Part shown: positions 58,301 to 64,000 of the stretch, in pieces
How positions within the stretch are numbered: the first letter of the stretch is position 1
Layout of the letters: each line of letters starts with the position of its first letter
Assembly: GCA_020284085.1 (NCBI GenBank)
Contig: JACEVL010000495.1
Location: 295,001-359,000 of the forward strand
Origin: Aporrectodea caliginosa
Taxonomy: Eukaryota > Annelida > Clitellata > Crassiclitellata > Lumbricidae
Length of the DNA stretch: 64,000 nucleotides
Direction: 5' to 3'
Notes under the pieces: generated by a model
What the model saw: only the letters and a program-made list of their open reading frames with translations
Told to the model about the DNA's origin: nothing
The model's database searches: none
Position numbers and translations under genes: made by a program

Positions 58301-61144
58301 GTTTTACACCAATGAAACGTGACTGGGTTATATGCCAAAAATGTTGTGAATTATCAGTTTGGCTCTAATAGTGTTAGCTGTTTACAAATATTACATATAC
58401 CAGCACCAGCAACACCAAACAGTGATAGCTGCTATCAGCCACAACATAGTCAGATGCAGGTTCTAACTCAACAATGCTTCACACAGCAATTAGGGCAAAG
58501 ATTAAACTTAATGAGCAGTTCTTGCATTTCACGATTTCACATAACACAACTATAGGGGCATAGACTCTGTATTAGAATTACTGCTTGTCAGAACCATTTT
58601 TCACTGCAGACCAGACTTATTAAAACTATTTGTATTTACTCACAAAAGTAATGTGTTATTTAAAGAATGAAGACTCAGTCATTACCAGAATGATTTTAGT
58701 ATCAGCAATCTTTTATCTCTTAATTAATGTCATCATTATCATTATTTACTCGTCAGCCTCAAGATTACCATTGCAGTCACCATTACCTTTGCACCATTCC
58801 CTCTGCAGCCATCAATGTTTTCATTAAGATTAATAAACTAATAATATCTTGCCAACAAATAACACCTCACAGGCGCAGGTGAAGTATAATTTATAAAGAT
58901 TAATAAACTATTAATATCTTGCCAACAAATAACACCTCACAGGCACAGGTGAAGTATAATTTATAAAGATTAATAAACTATTAATATCTTGCAAATTAAT
59001 AACACCTCACAGGCGCAGATGAAGTATAATTTATATTCATATGTATGCCACTTAAAATCCTCTTACATGTGCCCAACCTTTAGAAATTTCTTAAATACCA
59101 TTCAGACAAGTGTCAATATCTTTTCCAGTCTAAAATTATGCGAAAAGAATTAGGTTTTCCAATTTCTACTGAAATATTTTAAAAATAAAATGACTGAAGA
59201 ACAATGACGTAGTCGTTCTCCTATGGCAGGAAACAAAGAACCACAAACGTTCAGTAGCATTATAGTTCAGCAGGCATAGATGCATTACTCATCCGGGATT
59301 AGGAGAGAGAGAGAGGGGGAGAGAGAGCATAGATGTACCTTTGTACATTGAATTTAGTCAGAGAGCAAGGCTTATCAGCTTCCGAAGAAATGACTTGACC
59401 TAAACACTTGGTACCAACAGAGCTCACCAACAGAAATATGAGAGACCAGTGTGTTTAGATACCAACACAGATCCATGCCCAAAGGCTTTTGCACGGCCAA
59501 TACAGGCATTGTTTCCATCATACAGAGCCAATCAATTCCATTTCCATCTCCCAATCTCTGCTTCACAACCATCCCAAAGGTCGTCATGATCATCACTATC
59601 ATCATGATCATCCTCAATCCTATTGTTGCACTCATCCTCAATCCTACTGTTGCACTGTCTAGAAGCAGCCATCAGACTCACTCATCGTGCATAAACGTCT
59701 TCCTCGTTTTCTCTCCTCGGCTAATTTCGTCTAAGTTTCTCTCAGTTGAAATTCATTTATCAACATCTTTAATCCTTTCCCCTTCCGGATTTACCATGCA
59801 AACTCAGTTTCATCCTAACTCCACAAAGTAAAGGCTCTCCAGAGGGTGCAAATCCAGTTTTTACATTCCAGAACAGTGCCAACCAGTTACAATCCATGCA
59901 TCATGGAAAATGGATTTTGGATCCAGCAGCAGCAAATAAAAAGATGTCTCCCTGGATAAAGAATCTTTTCCACCACAATTAGGAATCCATTACTACAACT
60001 GTCAACACTTTTCCCATCCTCTTTTTAGCAAGAGAATAGTTAATTCCTCTACAACTTGTCCTCTGCACATCTCCCGAGGCATCAGCCACTAATCAGGCAG
60101 TACTCAGACCAGTAATTGGTTCTTAATTGCTCCACTTTCTGCACAAGACTGACTGTAGTTCCTTGTAAAGCTTACGCACTGCTGTTTACATTATAACTAG
60201 TCAAATCTATATTGCCATAAATGGTTTATTCTAAAGCAGGGTGGGCAACATATGGCCCTGGAAACCTTTGAACTGGCCCTTGACATGTCTTATATATTGG
60301 CATTGTACCTAGCACTTGGGAACCTTTTATCCGTTTTACGTATTTTTTAAACTGAACAAACTTAAAACAGATTTTGTTTTTTATTGTAGTGTAGGACTGT
60401 TGGTATTAGGATAATTTGGTTTTCATCATACAAATCATTTACTTTAATGGTTATTCTGCAATATTTAGTTTGAATAAAATTAATATTGTCTCATTTCCTG
60501 GAGCAAATGAATCTACAAAAAAATAGTCTGTGATTGGCATATGGCCCCTGAGCTGCCCTCAACATCTTAGGGAGGCCCTCTGTTAAAAGAAGTTGCCCAT
60601 GACTGCTCTAAAGTATACACATCGCTAAATATTCACAGCAGATCTCGTTTACTCTATATTGCAGTCTGTGTCCATAATCCATATTAGCCAATAGCAGTCA
60701 AGACCTGAGAGGAGGTCAAAGAAAGGCTAACATTAAATAGCTCACATCAAATCCAGACGTGGCTGGCATCAGAGAACCAGGAAATCAGATATTAGATGCC
60801 ACACATCAGTGCAACATAATCTCCACATGATATGCCACATTGTATGTATTTAAATAATTCACGTGATGCATACATAGCAATTACATGCCCACTTGGCATA
60901 TCCATTTCAAAATTAGACACATAGATTTGCCTATGCTAAGTTAAATGTTATATTATGTAAAAAAAATTACCACTCGCAACACATCCTGTGTTGCAACTGG
61001 TGGATAGTTAGTACTGTTGTAAATTATTTGCCACGTAAATTATGAAAAGAAAATAATAATAAACGAACACCTACCTTTTTTTGACTTTGCTCCAATTTTT
61101 AGTTTCGAAGGCCACGCAATGTGCGTATTTGTCTCTTGCATAAT
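30863..61144 (-). CDS. Bicc1: Bicaudal-C family RNA-binding protein (KH and SAM domains), 5' end outside window
   Basis: Nineteen coding exons on the minus strand, joined: 61144-61075, 50875-50796, 48963-48805, 45569-45516, 44614-44375, 43903-43691, 41310-41253, 40757-40684, 40095-39966, 39122-38979, 38069-37749, 37475-37224, 36112-35641, 34956-34775, 34134-33980, 33507-33363, 32522-32341, 31956-31857, 30975-30863 (stop). The 3144 nt stay in frame across all GT-AG junctions and give 1047 residues. Domains by residue from the first recovered codon: end of KH1 1-50, KH2 about 51-135 (loop GKSG), KH-like about 137-200, KH3 about 205-285 (loop GHGG), KH-like about 286-345, low-complexity linker to about 950, SAM about 955-1016, C-terminal tail ending SVRW. 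Known for the family: Bicaudal-C binds mRNAs and represses or localises them, and its SAM domain polymerises into cytoplasmic foci. The initiating exon(s), the start of KH1 and the promoter lie beyond 61144 and were not found up to 64000. The order, intron positions and conserved tail leave little doubt about orthology. Confidence 0.96.
31097..31166 (+). mobile_element. TTAA-flanked palindromic mini-element, copy 2
   Basis: 62 bp in the last Bicc1 intron. Ends CCCTTTAGCAACGAGT and CTCATCGTTAAAGGG; centre GTACTAAAATGTATGGGAAA is the reverse complement of copy 1. Confidence 0.82.
31225..31325 (-). pseudogene. tRNA-derived SINE-like sequence
   Basis: On the minus strand, TTAGTCAAAGGGTTAGCTTC (box-A-like) and GGGATTTAAACCCT (box-B-like) lie about 35 nt apart. 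Degenerate. Confidence 0.4.
31857..31956 (-). CDS. Bicc1: Bicc1 coding exon 18 (SAM domain, second half)
   Basis: 100 nt encoding IDMATFLTLTDQDLKDLGIS and TFGARRKMLLAIA. The acidic TDQDLKDLG turn and the basic GARRK helix are the two faces used for SAM head-to-tail polymerisation in this family. Acceptor TTATAG, donor GTACTG. Confidence 0.96.
32341..32522 (-). CDS. Bicc1: Bicc1 coding exon 17 (SAM domain, first half)
   Basis: 182 nt. A Ser-rich lead is followed by DLSLLFSEMGLGKYTELFKQ and QE, helices 1-2 of the SAM domain, very close to vertebrate BICC1 (LPELFSKLGLGKYTDVF there). Donor GTAAGT in phase 0, then the intron that splits the SAM domain. Confidence 0.95.
33363..33507 (-). CDS. Bicc1: Bicc1 coding exon 16 (acidic linker)
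   Basis: 145 nt encoding DVEEDSEAWKSEGNPLSNPA and NENLMDLVSQLAQCRELSLQ. No strong family homology is visible. The acceptor TTGGAG is weak, so the 5' boundary is less certain than the others; the donor GTAAGT is good and the phase fits the next exon. Confidence 0.72.
33980..34134 (-). CDS. Bicc1: Bicc1 coding exon 15 (conserved WAGLGFSRSMP block)
   Basis: 155 nt encoding AMQKKPVGESRIPTDYWAGL and GFSRSMPASAIRERL, then MTTPYE. This block between the KH and SAM regions is conserved with vertebrate BICC1 (GLGFSKSMP there, from memory). Phase 0 at the 3' end, donor GTATGT. Confidence 0.93.
34500..34645. mobile_element. two retroelement 3' tails meeting head to head
   Basis: 34500-34545 (plus) is the LINE-like tail TCTCTTGAAGTGGCACTATA. 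34552-34645 (minus) is a truncated family A end, with CTCTCTATCTCGTAAAAC, ACACGGATGCTTTAT, AGCAGTTGGTTTTTCAATAA, AGGATATACTTACTTACTT; the same words end copy A2 at 43160-43290, so this copy has an internal deletion. Confidence 0.7.
34775..34956 (-). CDS. Bicc1: Bicc1 coding exon 14 (charged linker, conserved block)
   Basis: 182 nt encoding an acidic/Ser-rich run (GDVDRDGEYESDSSSERSSS) and then GFLNDIDYERMKMLASK. The DYE..K.LA(S/T)K block is conserved in vertebrate BICC1 just before its PT.(T/Y)W(S/A)GLGFS block, which here falls in the next exon. Acceptor TCATAG, donor GTGCAT. Confidence 0.9.
35160..35430 (+). repeat. (CTGT)n / (CTTT)n microsatellite in Bicc1 intron
   Basis: TTTCTGTCTGTC and CTTCCTGTCTG words throughout. 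The Ser/Cys/Leu-rich frame is an artefact. Confidence 0.93.
35641..36112 (-). CDS. Bicc1: Bicc1 coding exon 13 (long His/Pro/Ser linker)
   Basis: 472 nt, the largest exon of the gene in this window. It is rich in His, Pro and Ser (HPSSIALSQQLYSSDIG, SRPPHFQHPHHPSQHEG) and ends in a charged stretch ATLDEERHDLLDENQQR. The donor reads CA then GTAAGA, splitting a Gln codon completed by the next exon. Confidence 0.85.
37224..37475 (-). CDS. Bicc1: Bicc1 coding exon 12 (linker)
   Basis: 252 nt encoding a Leu/Ser/Ala-rich stretch (SSLASLATPLSLDLLVSEFA, LVAHRLDSLSSIFEAK). It looks partly helical. A later AG (CCAG) would open a frame with a stop, so the CACAG acceptor at 37476 is the one that works. 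Ends one base into a codon. Confidence 0.8.
37749..38069 (-). CDS. Bicc1: Bicc1 coding exon 11 (Pro/His/Gln-rich linker)
   Basis: 321 nt encoding a Pro/His/Tyr-rich segment (PRPHPHQAALQYPPSSYPAP), then a His-Pro and poly-Gln patch, then a more complex part (SSSEELIQHMTSALSLPQMP). Acceptor TTCAG, donor GTAAGA, phases consistent. Such low-complexity linkers are expected to be disordered and may help condensate formation; that is inference. Confidence 0.82.
38462..38700 (-). mobile_element. retroposon 3' end with (ATTG)n tail (minus)
   Basis: On the minus strand, CTTCAACAATAAAAGCATTG is followed by (ATTG)n, typical of a LINE 3' end. No coding part is recognisable. Confidence 0.5.
38853..38923 (+). 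mobile_element. TTAA-flanked palindromic mini-element, copy 3
   Basis: 63 bp in a Bicc1 intron, ends CCCTTTAACGACGAGC and GCTCGTCATTAAAGGG, centre GTGTACCAAAATGTATGGGA. Confidence 0.82.
38979..39122 (-). CDS. Bicc1: Bicc1 coding exon 10 (linker)
   Basis: 144 nt, open in the required phase, encoding an uncharged, Pro/Ser/Asn-rich stretch (GPLVGVNSNKSPVPC, VVSPNP). The linker is poorly conserved in the family, so support comes from phase continuity at both ends, splice sites (GATAGTAG; donor GTATAG) and composition rather than homology. Confidence 0.75.
39520..39665 (-). mobile_element. possible retroelement 3' end (minus)
   Basis: On the minus strand, GTTTGATTTAATAAACGAAT runs into (TATTAT)n AAT-type words. 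Recognised only by the AATAAA plus simple-repeat ending. Confidence 0.35.
39966..40095 (-). CDS. Bicc1: Bicc1 coding exon 9 (end of KH-like domain 2, linker start)
   Basis: 130 nt encoding SVIVKTIESNTRNVYEARRR and ILGLAQEAP, then a Ser/Pro-rich linker start. SVIVK and NVYEARR match the last strand and helix of the second KH-like domain. It ends one base into a codon at donor GTTAGG. Confidence 0.92.
40418..40645 (+). other. 75-codon open frame of unknown nature inside a Bicc1 intron
   Basis: It is antisense to Bicc1 and has ordinary amino-acid composition (TTWLMNPWWEQAKQDLQVES, KPAFIVAYERLNAHHVRQQK). It is not recognised. It may be a fragment of a mobile-element protein; no other copy is visible in the window. 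Confidence 0.3.
40684..40757 (-). CDS. Bicc1: Bicc1 coding exon 8 (KH-like domain 2)
   Basis: 74 nt encoding LLSQLTEQLDVFISIKPKPK and QTTK. It corresponds to the strongly conserved second KH-like domain of Bicaudal-C. The acceptor reads TTGAAG, without a strong pyrimidine tract, but phase and homology support it. Confidence 0.92.
41253..41310 (-). CDS. Bicc1: Bicc1 coding exon 7 (end of KH3)
   Basis: 58-nt exon encoding GCLPLVLMFDLKDDVEVGQ and the first base of the next codon. Acceptor TTGCAG, donor GTAAG. The string CLPLVLMFD is the family signature after KH3. Its 3' phase fits the next exon, giving Gly at the join. Confidence 0.94.
41690..42160 (+). repeat. GTGAAAGGGAGAGACTAAATA minisatellite
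   Basis: About 20 imperfect tandem units of roughly 20-23 bp in the Bicc1 intron between exons 6 and 7. Units differ at AGGG/AGGC/AGAG and AAATAA/AAATGA. Confidence 0.95.
42940..43290 (+). pseudogene. non-LTR retrotransposon 3' end (family A, copy 2)
   Basis: A frame open from about 42948 to TAA at 43206 encodes the C-terminal block (QATIRRLVRSRYLPESYQSF, LCRKADSNLFSTI, HVLHQLLPPVKTVSYSLRPR, HNRIIP). It aligns well with 9385-9636 of copy 1. It is followed by CAATAAAGGATATACTTACT. 5'-truncated; lies in a Bicc1 intron. Confidence 0.85.
43556..43625 (-). pseudogene. tRNA-derived SINE-like sequence
   Basis: On the minus strand, CCATTGGATAGTGTGCTG (box-A-like) and GGGATTCACATTCC (box-B-like) are spaced as in a tRNA. 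Confidence 0.45.
43691..43903 (-). CDS. Bicc1: Bicc1 coding exon 6 (KH3 core)
   Basis: 213 nt, 71 codons, acceptor TTGTAG and donor GTACGC. It encodes LEIAAQHHLFIIG, loop GHGG, then ISRIMQQTGATIHFPDP and TVYITGTMSSVFHARHQLL. This is the KH3 RNA-binding fold; in the family KH2 and KH3 keep GXXG loops. Phase 0 at both ends. Confidence 0.95.
44375..44614 (-). CDS. Bicc1: Bicc1 coding exon 5 (KH-like domain 1)
   Basis: 240 nt, 80 codons, phase 0 at both ends. It begins ELLPLVFMFEVPMAG, the end of the KH2 module, and continues through the first KH-like domain (VSISIKPHHQ, TVIIRGSVYN), which lacks a GXXG loop as in other Bicaudal-C proteins. It ends FELLTGRIG before donor GTAAG. Confidence 0.94.
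44890..45310 (-). pseudogene. LINE fragment with hairpin tail (family C/D)
   Basis: The minus-strand frame contains AFSLVGPTTWNNLPSDLHVL and TFLQVFENFFIELSWERL, the usual C-terminal WN.LP block of CR1/L2-type LINEs. It runs into GAGCGCCTCTGAGTAG and the GGGTGCTATATAA tail with GAATGAATGAG words. Confidence 0.7.
45516..45569 (-). CDS. Bicc1: Bicc1 coding exon 4 (KH2 last strand and helix)
   Basis: 54-nt micro-exon of 18 codons (VSIAGQCEGVELARQRIR), phase 0 at both ends, acceptor TTTTCAG and donor GTAAG. It completes KH2: strand VSIAG and helix GVELARQRIR. It is too short to be found by length alone; its placement rests on homology and phase agreement with both neighbours. Confidence 0.92.
45570..48804. 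other. Bicc1 intron, little recognisable content
   Basis: Mostly AT-rich, unique-looking sequence with a short (CTGT)n (45960-45990). No repeat or gene is clearly supported. Confidence 0.45.
48805..48963 (-). CDS. Bicc1: Bicc1 coding exon 3 (KH2 core)
   Basis: 159 nt, 53 codons, phase 0 at both ends, acceptor ATCAG and donor GTAACG. It holds the KH2 core: LKMDVSHTEHSHVIGK, loop GKSG, then GCHIHFPDSNRNNQAEKSNQ. This is the most conserved stretch of the gene. The human loop is GKGG as I recall, so the third loop position differs (Ser), but the GXXG pattern is intact. Confidence 0.96.
48964..50795. other. Bicc1 intron
   Basis: Pyrimidine-rich patch at 49115-49320 (CCTCCCT words). 50240-50300 has GGGTGGGCAACATACGGCCT, similar to the left end of the hAT-like MITE at 60237, so probably a decayed relative. 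Confidence 0.45.
50796..50875 (-). CDS. Bicc1: Bicc1 coding exon 2 (end of KH1)
   Basis: 80 nt between acceptor TGTAG and donor GTAAGC. It encodes DPHIKVSGHRDAV and on to ILDTK, the last strand and helix of KH1. The intron on its 5' side is about 10.2 kb, the longest seen here, and holds most of the nested transposons of the gene. Confidence 0.93.
51300..51377 (+). repeat. three tandem 26-bp units derived from a LINE tail
   Basis: GGGCTGGGAGCACTCCTGAG followed by TAGACT, starting at 51300, 51326 and 51352. It leads into TTGAGGGATGCTATATA, a LINE-like tail interrupted by the MITE at 51398. Confidence 0.85.
51398..51587. mobile_element. hAT-like MITE, CAGGGATGGG family, copy 2
   Basis: 190 bp, starts CAGGGAT and ends CCCATCCCTG, with AATTACAAATTAC words inside as in copy 1. 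A perfect 8-bp duplication GCTATATA lies on both sides (51390-51397, 51588-51595), so the insertion is into the GCTATATAA of an older LINE tail. Confidence 0.9.
51637..51693 (+). repeat. (AAT)n
   Basis: Pure AAT repeat immediately upstream of retroelement copy B4. Confidence 0.97.
51694..52095 (+). pseudogene. retroelement C-terminal end (family B, copy 4), split by a MITE
   Basis: Begins directly after (AAT)n with SGDARETYYLFQHASLMIHQ and FNAMAFR, homologous to the C-terminus of copy B1. After the MITE (51784-51950) the frame resumes in register and stops at TAG (51987-51989). The 3' UTR has CTGGGGGATC and TACCTTGGGG, matching CTGAGGGATC and TACCTCGGG in B1, then A-rich and AAT words. Confidence 0.85.
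51784..51950. mobile_element. hAT-like MITE, CAGAGCCGGC family, copy 1
   Basis: 167 bp, ends CAGAGCCGGCTTTAG and CAAAGGCCGCCTCTG. A perfect 8-bp duplication TTTCCGCT lies at 51776-51783 and 51951-51958. Inserted in retroelement copy B4. The second copy is at 56066-56285 (opposite orientation). Confidence 0.93.
52096..52300 (+). pseudogene. retroelement C-terminal end (family B, copy 3)
   Basis: AFETLGPINKGLAFLSALGQ, then IQRFKAVAFRAMFTNLDIDE and a stop (52290-52292). Same domain as B1 (ETLGPFNPSALDFISELGRR). It starts right after the AAT words of copy B4 and runs into (AAT)n. Confidence 0.85.
52301..52336 (+). repeat. (AAT)n tail of copy B3
   Basis: Pure TAA/AAT repeat directly after the short B3 3' UTR. 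Confidence 0.95.
52428..52485 (-). repeat. dispersed repeat, copy 3
   Basis: ATGTCTAATGCACAAGGCAT, then CAACTACTAATGGTGAAG and ACCAAGACGAG; same family as 30293-30365. Confidence 0.55.
53137..54420 (+). repeat. GGATGGA-, then GACAGA-rich simple repeats in the large Bicc1 intron
   Basis: 53155-53380 has GGATGGATG/GGAGGAAGG words; 53510-53790 and 53925-54400 are irregular (GACAGA)n. Ser/Leu-rich antisense frames are artefacts. Confidence 0.85.
54421..56065. other. Bicc1 intron, no gene recognised
   Basis: Contains GGAGGA words (54785-54895), (TA)n (55195-55232) and ACATACGTACAT words (55490-55535). Confidence 0.45.
56066..56285. mobile_element. hAT-like MITE, CAGAGCCGGC family, copy 2 (reverse)
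   Basis: Reverse orientation of the 51784 element: starts CAGAGGCAGCCTTTG and ends CCTAAGGCGGGATCTG. Flanks ATTTCAGA and ATTTTAGA match at 7 of 8. Carries an extra (ATTG)n near 56190-56215. Confidence 0.88.
56377..57150 (+). pseudogene. CR1-type LINE, C-terminal RT fragment
   Basis: Contains LRLVDSFLHLWCLCQV, SGIDYSNVAVAGLPQRSIIR, QTVINAAARLFLPLKKFDHI and ELQWLRIGECIKFKLCILVH followed by KCLN, the standard CR1/L2 thumb region. A stop at 56761 and frame changes afterwards break it. The end reads CTAGGGCACTATAAATGAAC with AATAAATGA, the same tail type as the GCGCTATATAA tails. In the 10-kb Bicc1 intron. Confidence 0.85.
57290..57425 (+). mobile_element. retroelement 3' tail resembling family A
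   Basis: GTACACCATAATGTGACTAC then CAGTTGGTTGAATAAAGGAT and ATACTAATTAACTGAC, a decayed version of the copy A2 ending. Confidence 0.55.
57430..58826. other. Bicc1 intron, no gene recognised
   Basis: One box-B-like GGTTCTGATCCC (minus) at about 57467-57478. Nothing else supported. Confidence 0.4.
58827..59034 (+). repeat. 70-bp tandem repeat, three units
   Basis: Unit contains AAGATTAATAAACTA, ATATCTTGCCAACAAATAAC, ACCTCACAGGCGCAGGTGAA and GTATAATTTAT. AACACCTCAC falls at 58861, 58931 and 59001. The third unit is the most divergent. Confidence 0.96.
59035..60236. other. Bicc1 intron, no gene recognised
   Basis: Short (GA)n at 59305-59330. No other supported feature. Confidence 0.4.
60237..60605. 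mobile_element. hAT-like MITE, CAGGGTGGGCAAC family
   Basis: 369 bp, starts CAGGGTGGGCAACATATGG and ends GAAGTTGCCCATGACTG. Flanks TTCTAAAG and CTCTAAAG match at 7 of 8. Confidence 0.8.
61075..61144 (-). CDS. Bicc1: Bicc1 coding exon 1 of those in window (KH1, part)
   Basis: 70 nt after an acceptor ending TTGTAG, before donor GTAG. It encodes 23 residues starting IMQETNTHIAWPSK, nearly identical to the KH1 segment of vertebrate BICC1 as I know it. It starts in phase 0 and ends one base into a codon, which the exon at 50875 completes to Asp. The KH1 GXXG loop must lie in the missing upstream exon. Confidence 0.93.
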
Positions 61145-61611
61145 CTACAAATAAAAATTTTATTTTAACATATTTACGACAGTTTTCACATTTGTATGTA
61201 TCAGATGAGTAATTAAAAACCAGTGCTTAGAAACAAAACGAGGCCATTTATGGCAAATTGAGAAAGATTTACTGAGCAAGGATCAGCATAAATGACTCAA
61301 TGAAAAGTCAAGTATGAAAACGACAGGATCATAAACAGATTATTGGAGTTTGTCCGCTTTCCCACCTCATATAAACAGTAATATAAAACTTAAAATTTTA
61401 ATAACCAAACTATCAAGAGTGAAGTGACACTTAGCCATACAGTGCATGTGTCTGCTCTGTTGCACACCGTCCAGTTTATGCGATAATGTATGCATGCACT
61501 AACTGGGTTTAAAAACAGTCTTTAGCGGCCTACTTCTTTCTGGCTGTTATTTAATGATATCACAAAGAATGGATGTAATTGATGTTTAGTTCAGACCAAG
61601 TCTTTTAATTT

Positions 61612-62157
61612 CAGTGTGATTTTAGTTAACGATAACGATAACGAAAATGTTCGTTAACGAAAATAAAATGATTTCGATTAACGATAACTATAACTATAAC
61701 TAAAAAATATCATTAACTATAACTATAACTATAACGAAAATAACACTAACGAAAATTCATCTTTATTTTCGTTAATACAAAAAATAAAAATAGGAAGTGC
61801 AATATGGACGATTCGACATAAATGAGAACGAAAAATGCGAAATTTTTATTGTGAAATTTGTCAGTTACTTTGGAAACTCGTGTATTGATGAAGCTGAATG
61901 TACCCATGCTTCAAAGGTTTTCATAGCTCTGAGTAAATTGTGAAACAGCGTGTTAATACGCACAATTTTGCTAATAGACTTAATTATTGTAACTAAGTAG
62001 TAACTAAAATTAACTAAAATAAAAATCCATTAACTATAACTATAACTATAACTAAAAAATAATACTAACTATAACTATAACTATAACTAAAATAAAAAAT
62101 CATTAACTATAACTATAACTATAACTAAAATAAAATCTGTAAGGAGAAATCACACTG
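61612..62157. mobile_element. hAT-like MITE with TAACTATAAC repeats
   Basis: 546 bp, ends CAGTGTGATTTTAG and AAATCACACTG, perfect 8-bp duplication TTTAATTT on both sides (61604-61611, 62158-62165). The interior near each end is made of TAACTATAACTATAAC and GTTAACGA words. Confidence 0.9.
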
Positions 62158-62956
62158 TTTAATTTAATGCGCTGTTTATCTTGTGTTTAGAATATTCCAC
62201 ATAATAATTCTCCCCAGATATTCCCCTCATGGTTGTTACTCCCAAACAGCAATTCCCCCAATAACAAGCTGTATTTGTATTTTACAAATAGTAAGGCAAA
62301 AAAAATATAGGTGTGTTTCCGGGAAACAGTGGTTTTAAAAACTGGGTAGGTAGGTAGGAAAAAAAATTTAGTTTGTAAAATATTTGTATGCAATGCTGCA
62401 TCGTTGTATAATAATAAACGAATATATCGTCATCATATTTCACCTTGCTAAGGCCAATTTTGCTCTAATTAACGGTGCCCTTATTTACATACCTCTGTGG
62501 CAAGGAAAGCAGTGTTATCAATGTCGCAAATCTGGACCTCTGGCATGCAAAGGTTAAATTCATGTGTCAATAAAAAAAATTTTCACAAAATTTTCCCAGT
62601 CGGGCCTAAAAAAGTGACTCGGTCGGGTTACCGGAAACACAACATTATTTTTTTTGGCCTAACAGCAAAAATCGCATATGACAGTGGCAAATAAGAAAAC
62701 ACTACATACAACATAATTTATAATAGATAGGTCAGAGGAATTCTGAATATTTCCTGGCACGATAAATATTGAATAAAACTACAAGAGACAATACAGGACA
62801 AGTGGATACAGTGAGAATATCATCAATCAAATTTTATGACTTTCTCATCTTTGGTTTTCAAAATCTACAATCTGAAATATTATGCAAACTTGCTCAGTGT
62901 ACAGCTAATCTCAAATGGAACGACCTATATAATATATATATATATAAGTAGATTTA

Positions 62957-62995
<39 letters not shown>

Positions 62996-63333
62996 TCGGT
63001 ATATAGAATCTGGTATATGGACTCTAAATCCTGTCTCTTCTTAATCATAATGTCTCTAAATCCTCTCCAGTGCACTTCTAACCTATCTCACTGATGTTTT
63101 CTTCCACCTTGTTGCACATTTCTTGCTGAAGGACGTTTTCCATCATGTTTTAAATGTGCCTTAGAAACGCCTTTACTTGAGAAACCTGAACTCGACATCA
63201 ATCAACAGCCTAACGTTAGACCCATCTCCAATCTCAATAACACTTCACATCCTAACTTCAGTTCTTACAGATCAGCTTCACGTGAATCCCTAAATCCTCT
63301 CCAATGGACTTCATATCTATCTCAGTGAAGTGC
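62158..63333. other. Bicc1 upstream intron, no exon found
   Basis: Holds (AT)n at 62929-62991. Searched by eye on the minus strand for an exon carrying the first part of KH1; none found. Confidence 0.4.
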
Positions 63334-63414
63334 CTAATCTAATCTAATCTAATCTAATCTAATCTAATCTAATCTAATCAAATCTAATCAAATCTAATCT
63401 AATCTAATCTAATC
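63334..63414 (+). repeat. (AATCT)n pentanucleotide repeat
   Basis: About 16 units of TAATC with two AAATC variants, directly beside a LINE-like tail. Confidence 0.97.
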
Positions 63415-64000
63415 TGAACATTTGTAAAGCGCTTCTCACAGCAGAGCTATTCAGAAGCGCTCTCAGCATGACAGGCCCGAGAAAATAGAAAGGTATTTAA
63501 GCAGCGAAGAGATGCAGGTGAAATCCCGTCCAGAATCCTGCTATGAATTGCAGGGGTAAGGTCATTCCATAGCAAGGGACTCACAACAGCGAAAGCCCAA
63601 TGCTGAGGTTCGCGACTGAGGTACGAAGAGATCAAGCCAGTCAGCAGAATGAAGAGGGCGAGAAGAACGTGCTGATTGTGACTTACAAATCAAGTTACAG
63701 AGGTACCTAGGCGCTAAGCCCTGCTGGGACTTAGTAAAGTTCTAGGAGCAGGGCCTTGTATCTGATTCGAGCCAGTGAAGATCATTATTTATGTGAAGAT
63801 GTGTGAGTATAGAGGAAGACGTGCAGTAAGTCTAGCCGCAGCGTTAAGACAGATTGCACAAAGGACAGGAGAACCTTGGCAAGCCTAATTATGAGGGAGT
63901 AATAATAGATGCATGAGGAGACAAAGGCATGTAGGTCTACCATGGTCGTAAACACCTTGGAAGACACCGATCTTCCAATGGCTCTAAGTCTTTTTCCACC
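63415..64000 (-). pseudogene. LINE fragment with hairpin tail, running off the window
   Basis: On the minus strand it ends GAGAGCGCTTCTGAATAGC, GAGAAGCGCTTTACAAATG, then (AGATT)n. The C-terminal peptide contains AFAVVSPLLWNDLTPAIHSR and TFLFSRACHAESASE, the WN.LP block of CR1/L2-type LINEs. Confidence 0.65.

Overview
This is animal (metazoan) nuclear DNA. It has spliced genes with GT-AG introns, introns up to about 10 kb, many transposon relics and many microsatellites. The two recognisable genes are a Bicaudal-C orthologue and mitochondrial ATP synthase subunit d, both animal-type. The abundance of non-LTR retrotransposons and hAT-like MITEs suggests an invertebrate. The phylum cannot be fixed from the sequence alone.

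Layout. 1-22.3 kb carries no supported host gene. It begins with a 1.8 kb foldback element (giant inverted arms around an AT-rich core, flanked by a perfect 69-bp direct repeat), followed by microsatellites and minisatellites, a hAT-like MITE, a degenerate reverse transcriptase (8.5-9.8 kb) and two head-to-tail, 5'-truncated copies of a second retroelement (18.7-20.6 kb). 22.9-26.4 kb, minus strand, is the complete five-exon gene for ATP synthase subunit d (172 aa). 26.4-30.9 kb is intergenic with MITEs and hairpins. 30.9-61.1 kb, minus strand, is a Bicaudal-C (Bicc1) gene. Nineteen coding exons were recovered, their phases agree at every junction, and they encode 1047 residues: the end of KH1, KH2, a KH-like domain, KH3, a second KH-like domain, a long low-complexity linker, a SAM domain and a conserved C-terminus. 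Its first exon(s) lie outside the window. 61.1-64 kb is a further intron with a hAT-like MITE and a LINE fragment.

The two genes share a strand and lie 4.5 kb apart, with no evident functional link: one is a respiratory-chain housekeeping gene, the other a developmental RNA-binding regulator. The most unusual material is the mobile DNA: (1) a retroelement family whose copies repeatedly abut (AAT)n, suggesting insertion into its own type of tail; (2) nested insertions with perfect 8-bp target-site duplications; (3) three copies of a 63-bp TTAA-flanked palindromic mini-element; (4) the foldback element. No bacterial-type system, CRISPR array, rRNA or intact tRNA gene was seen.
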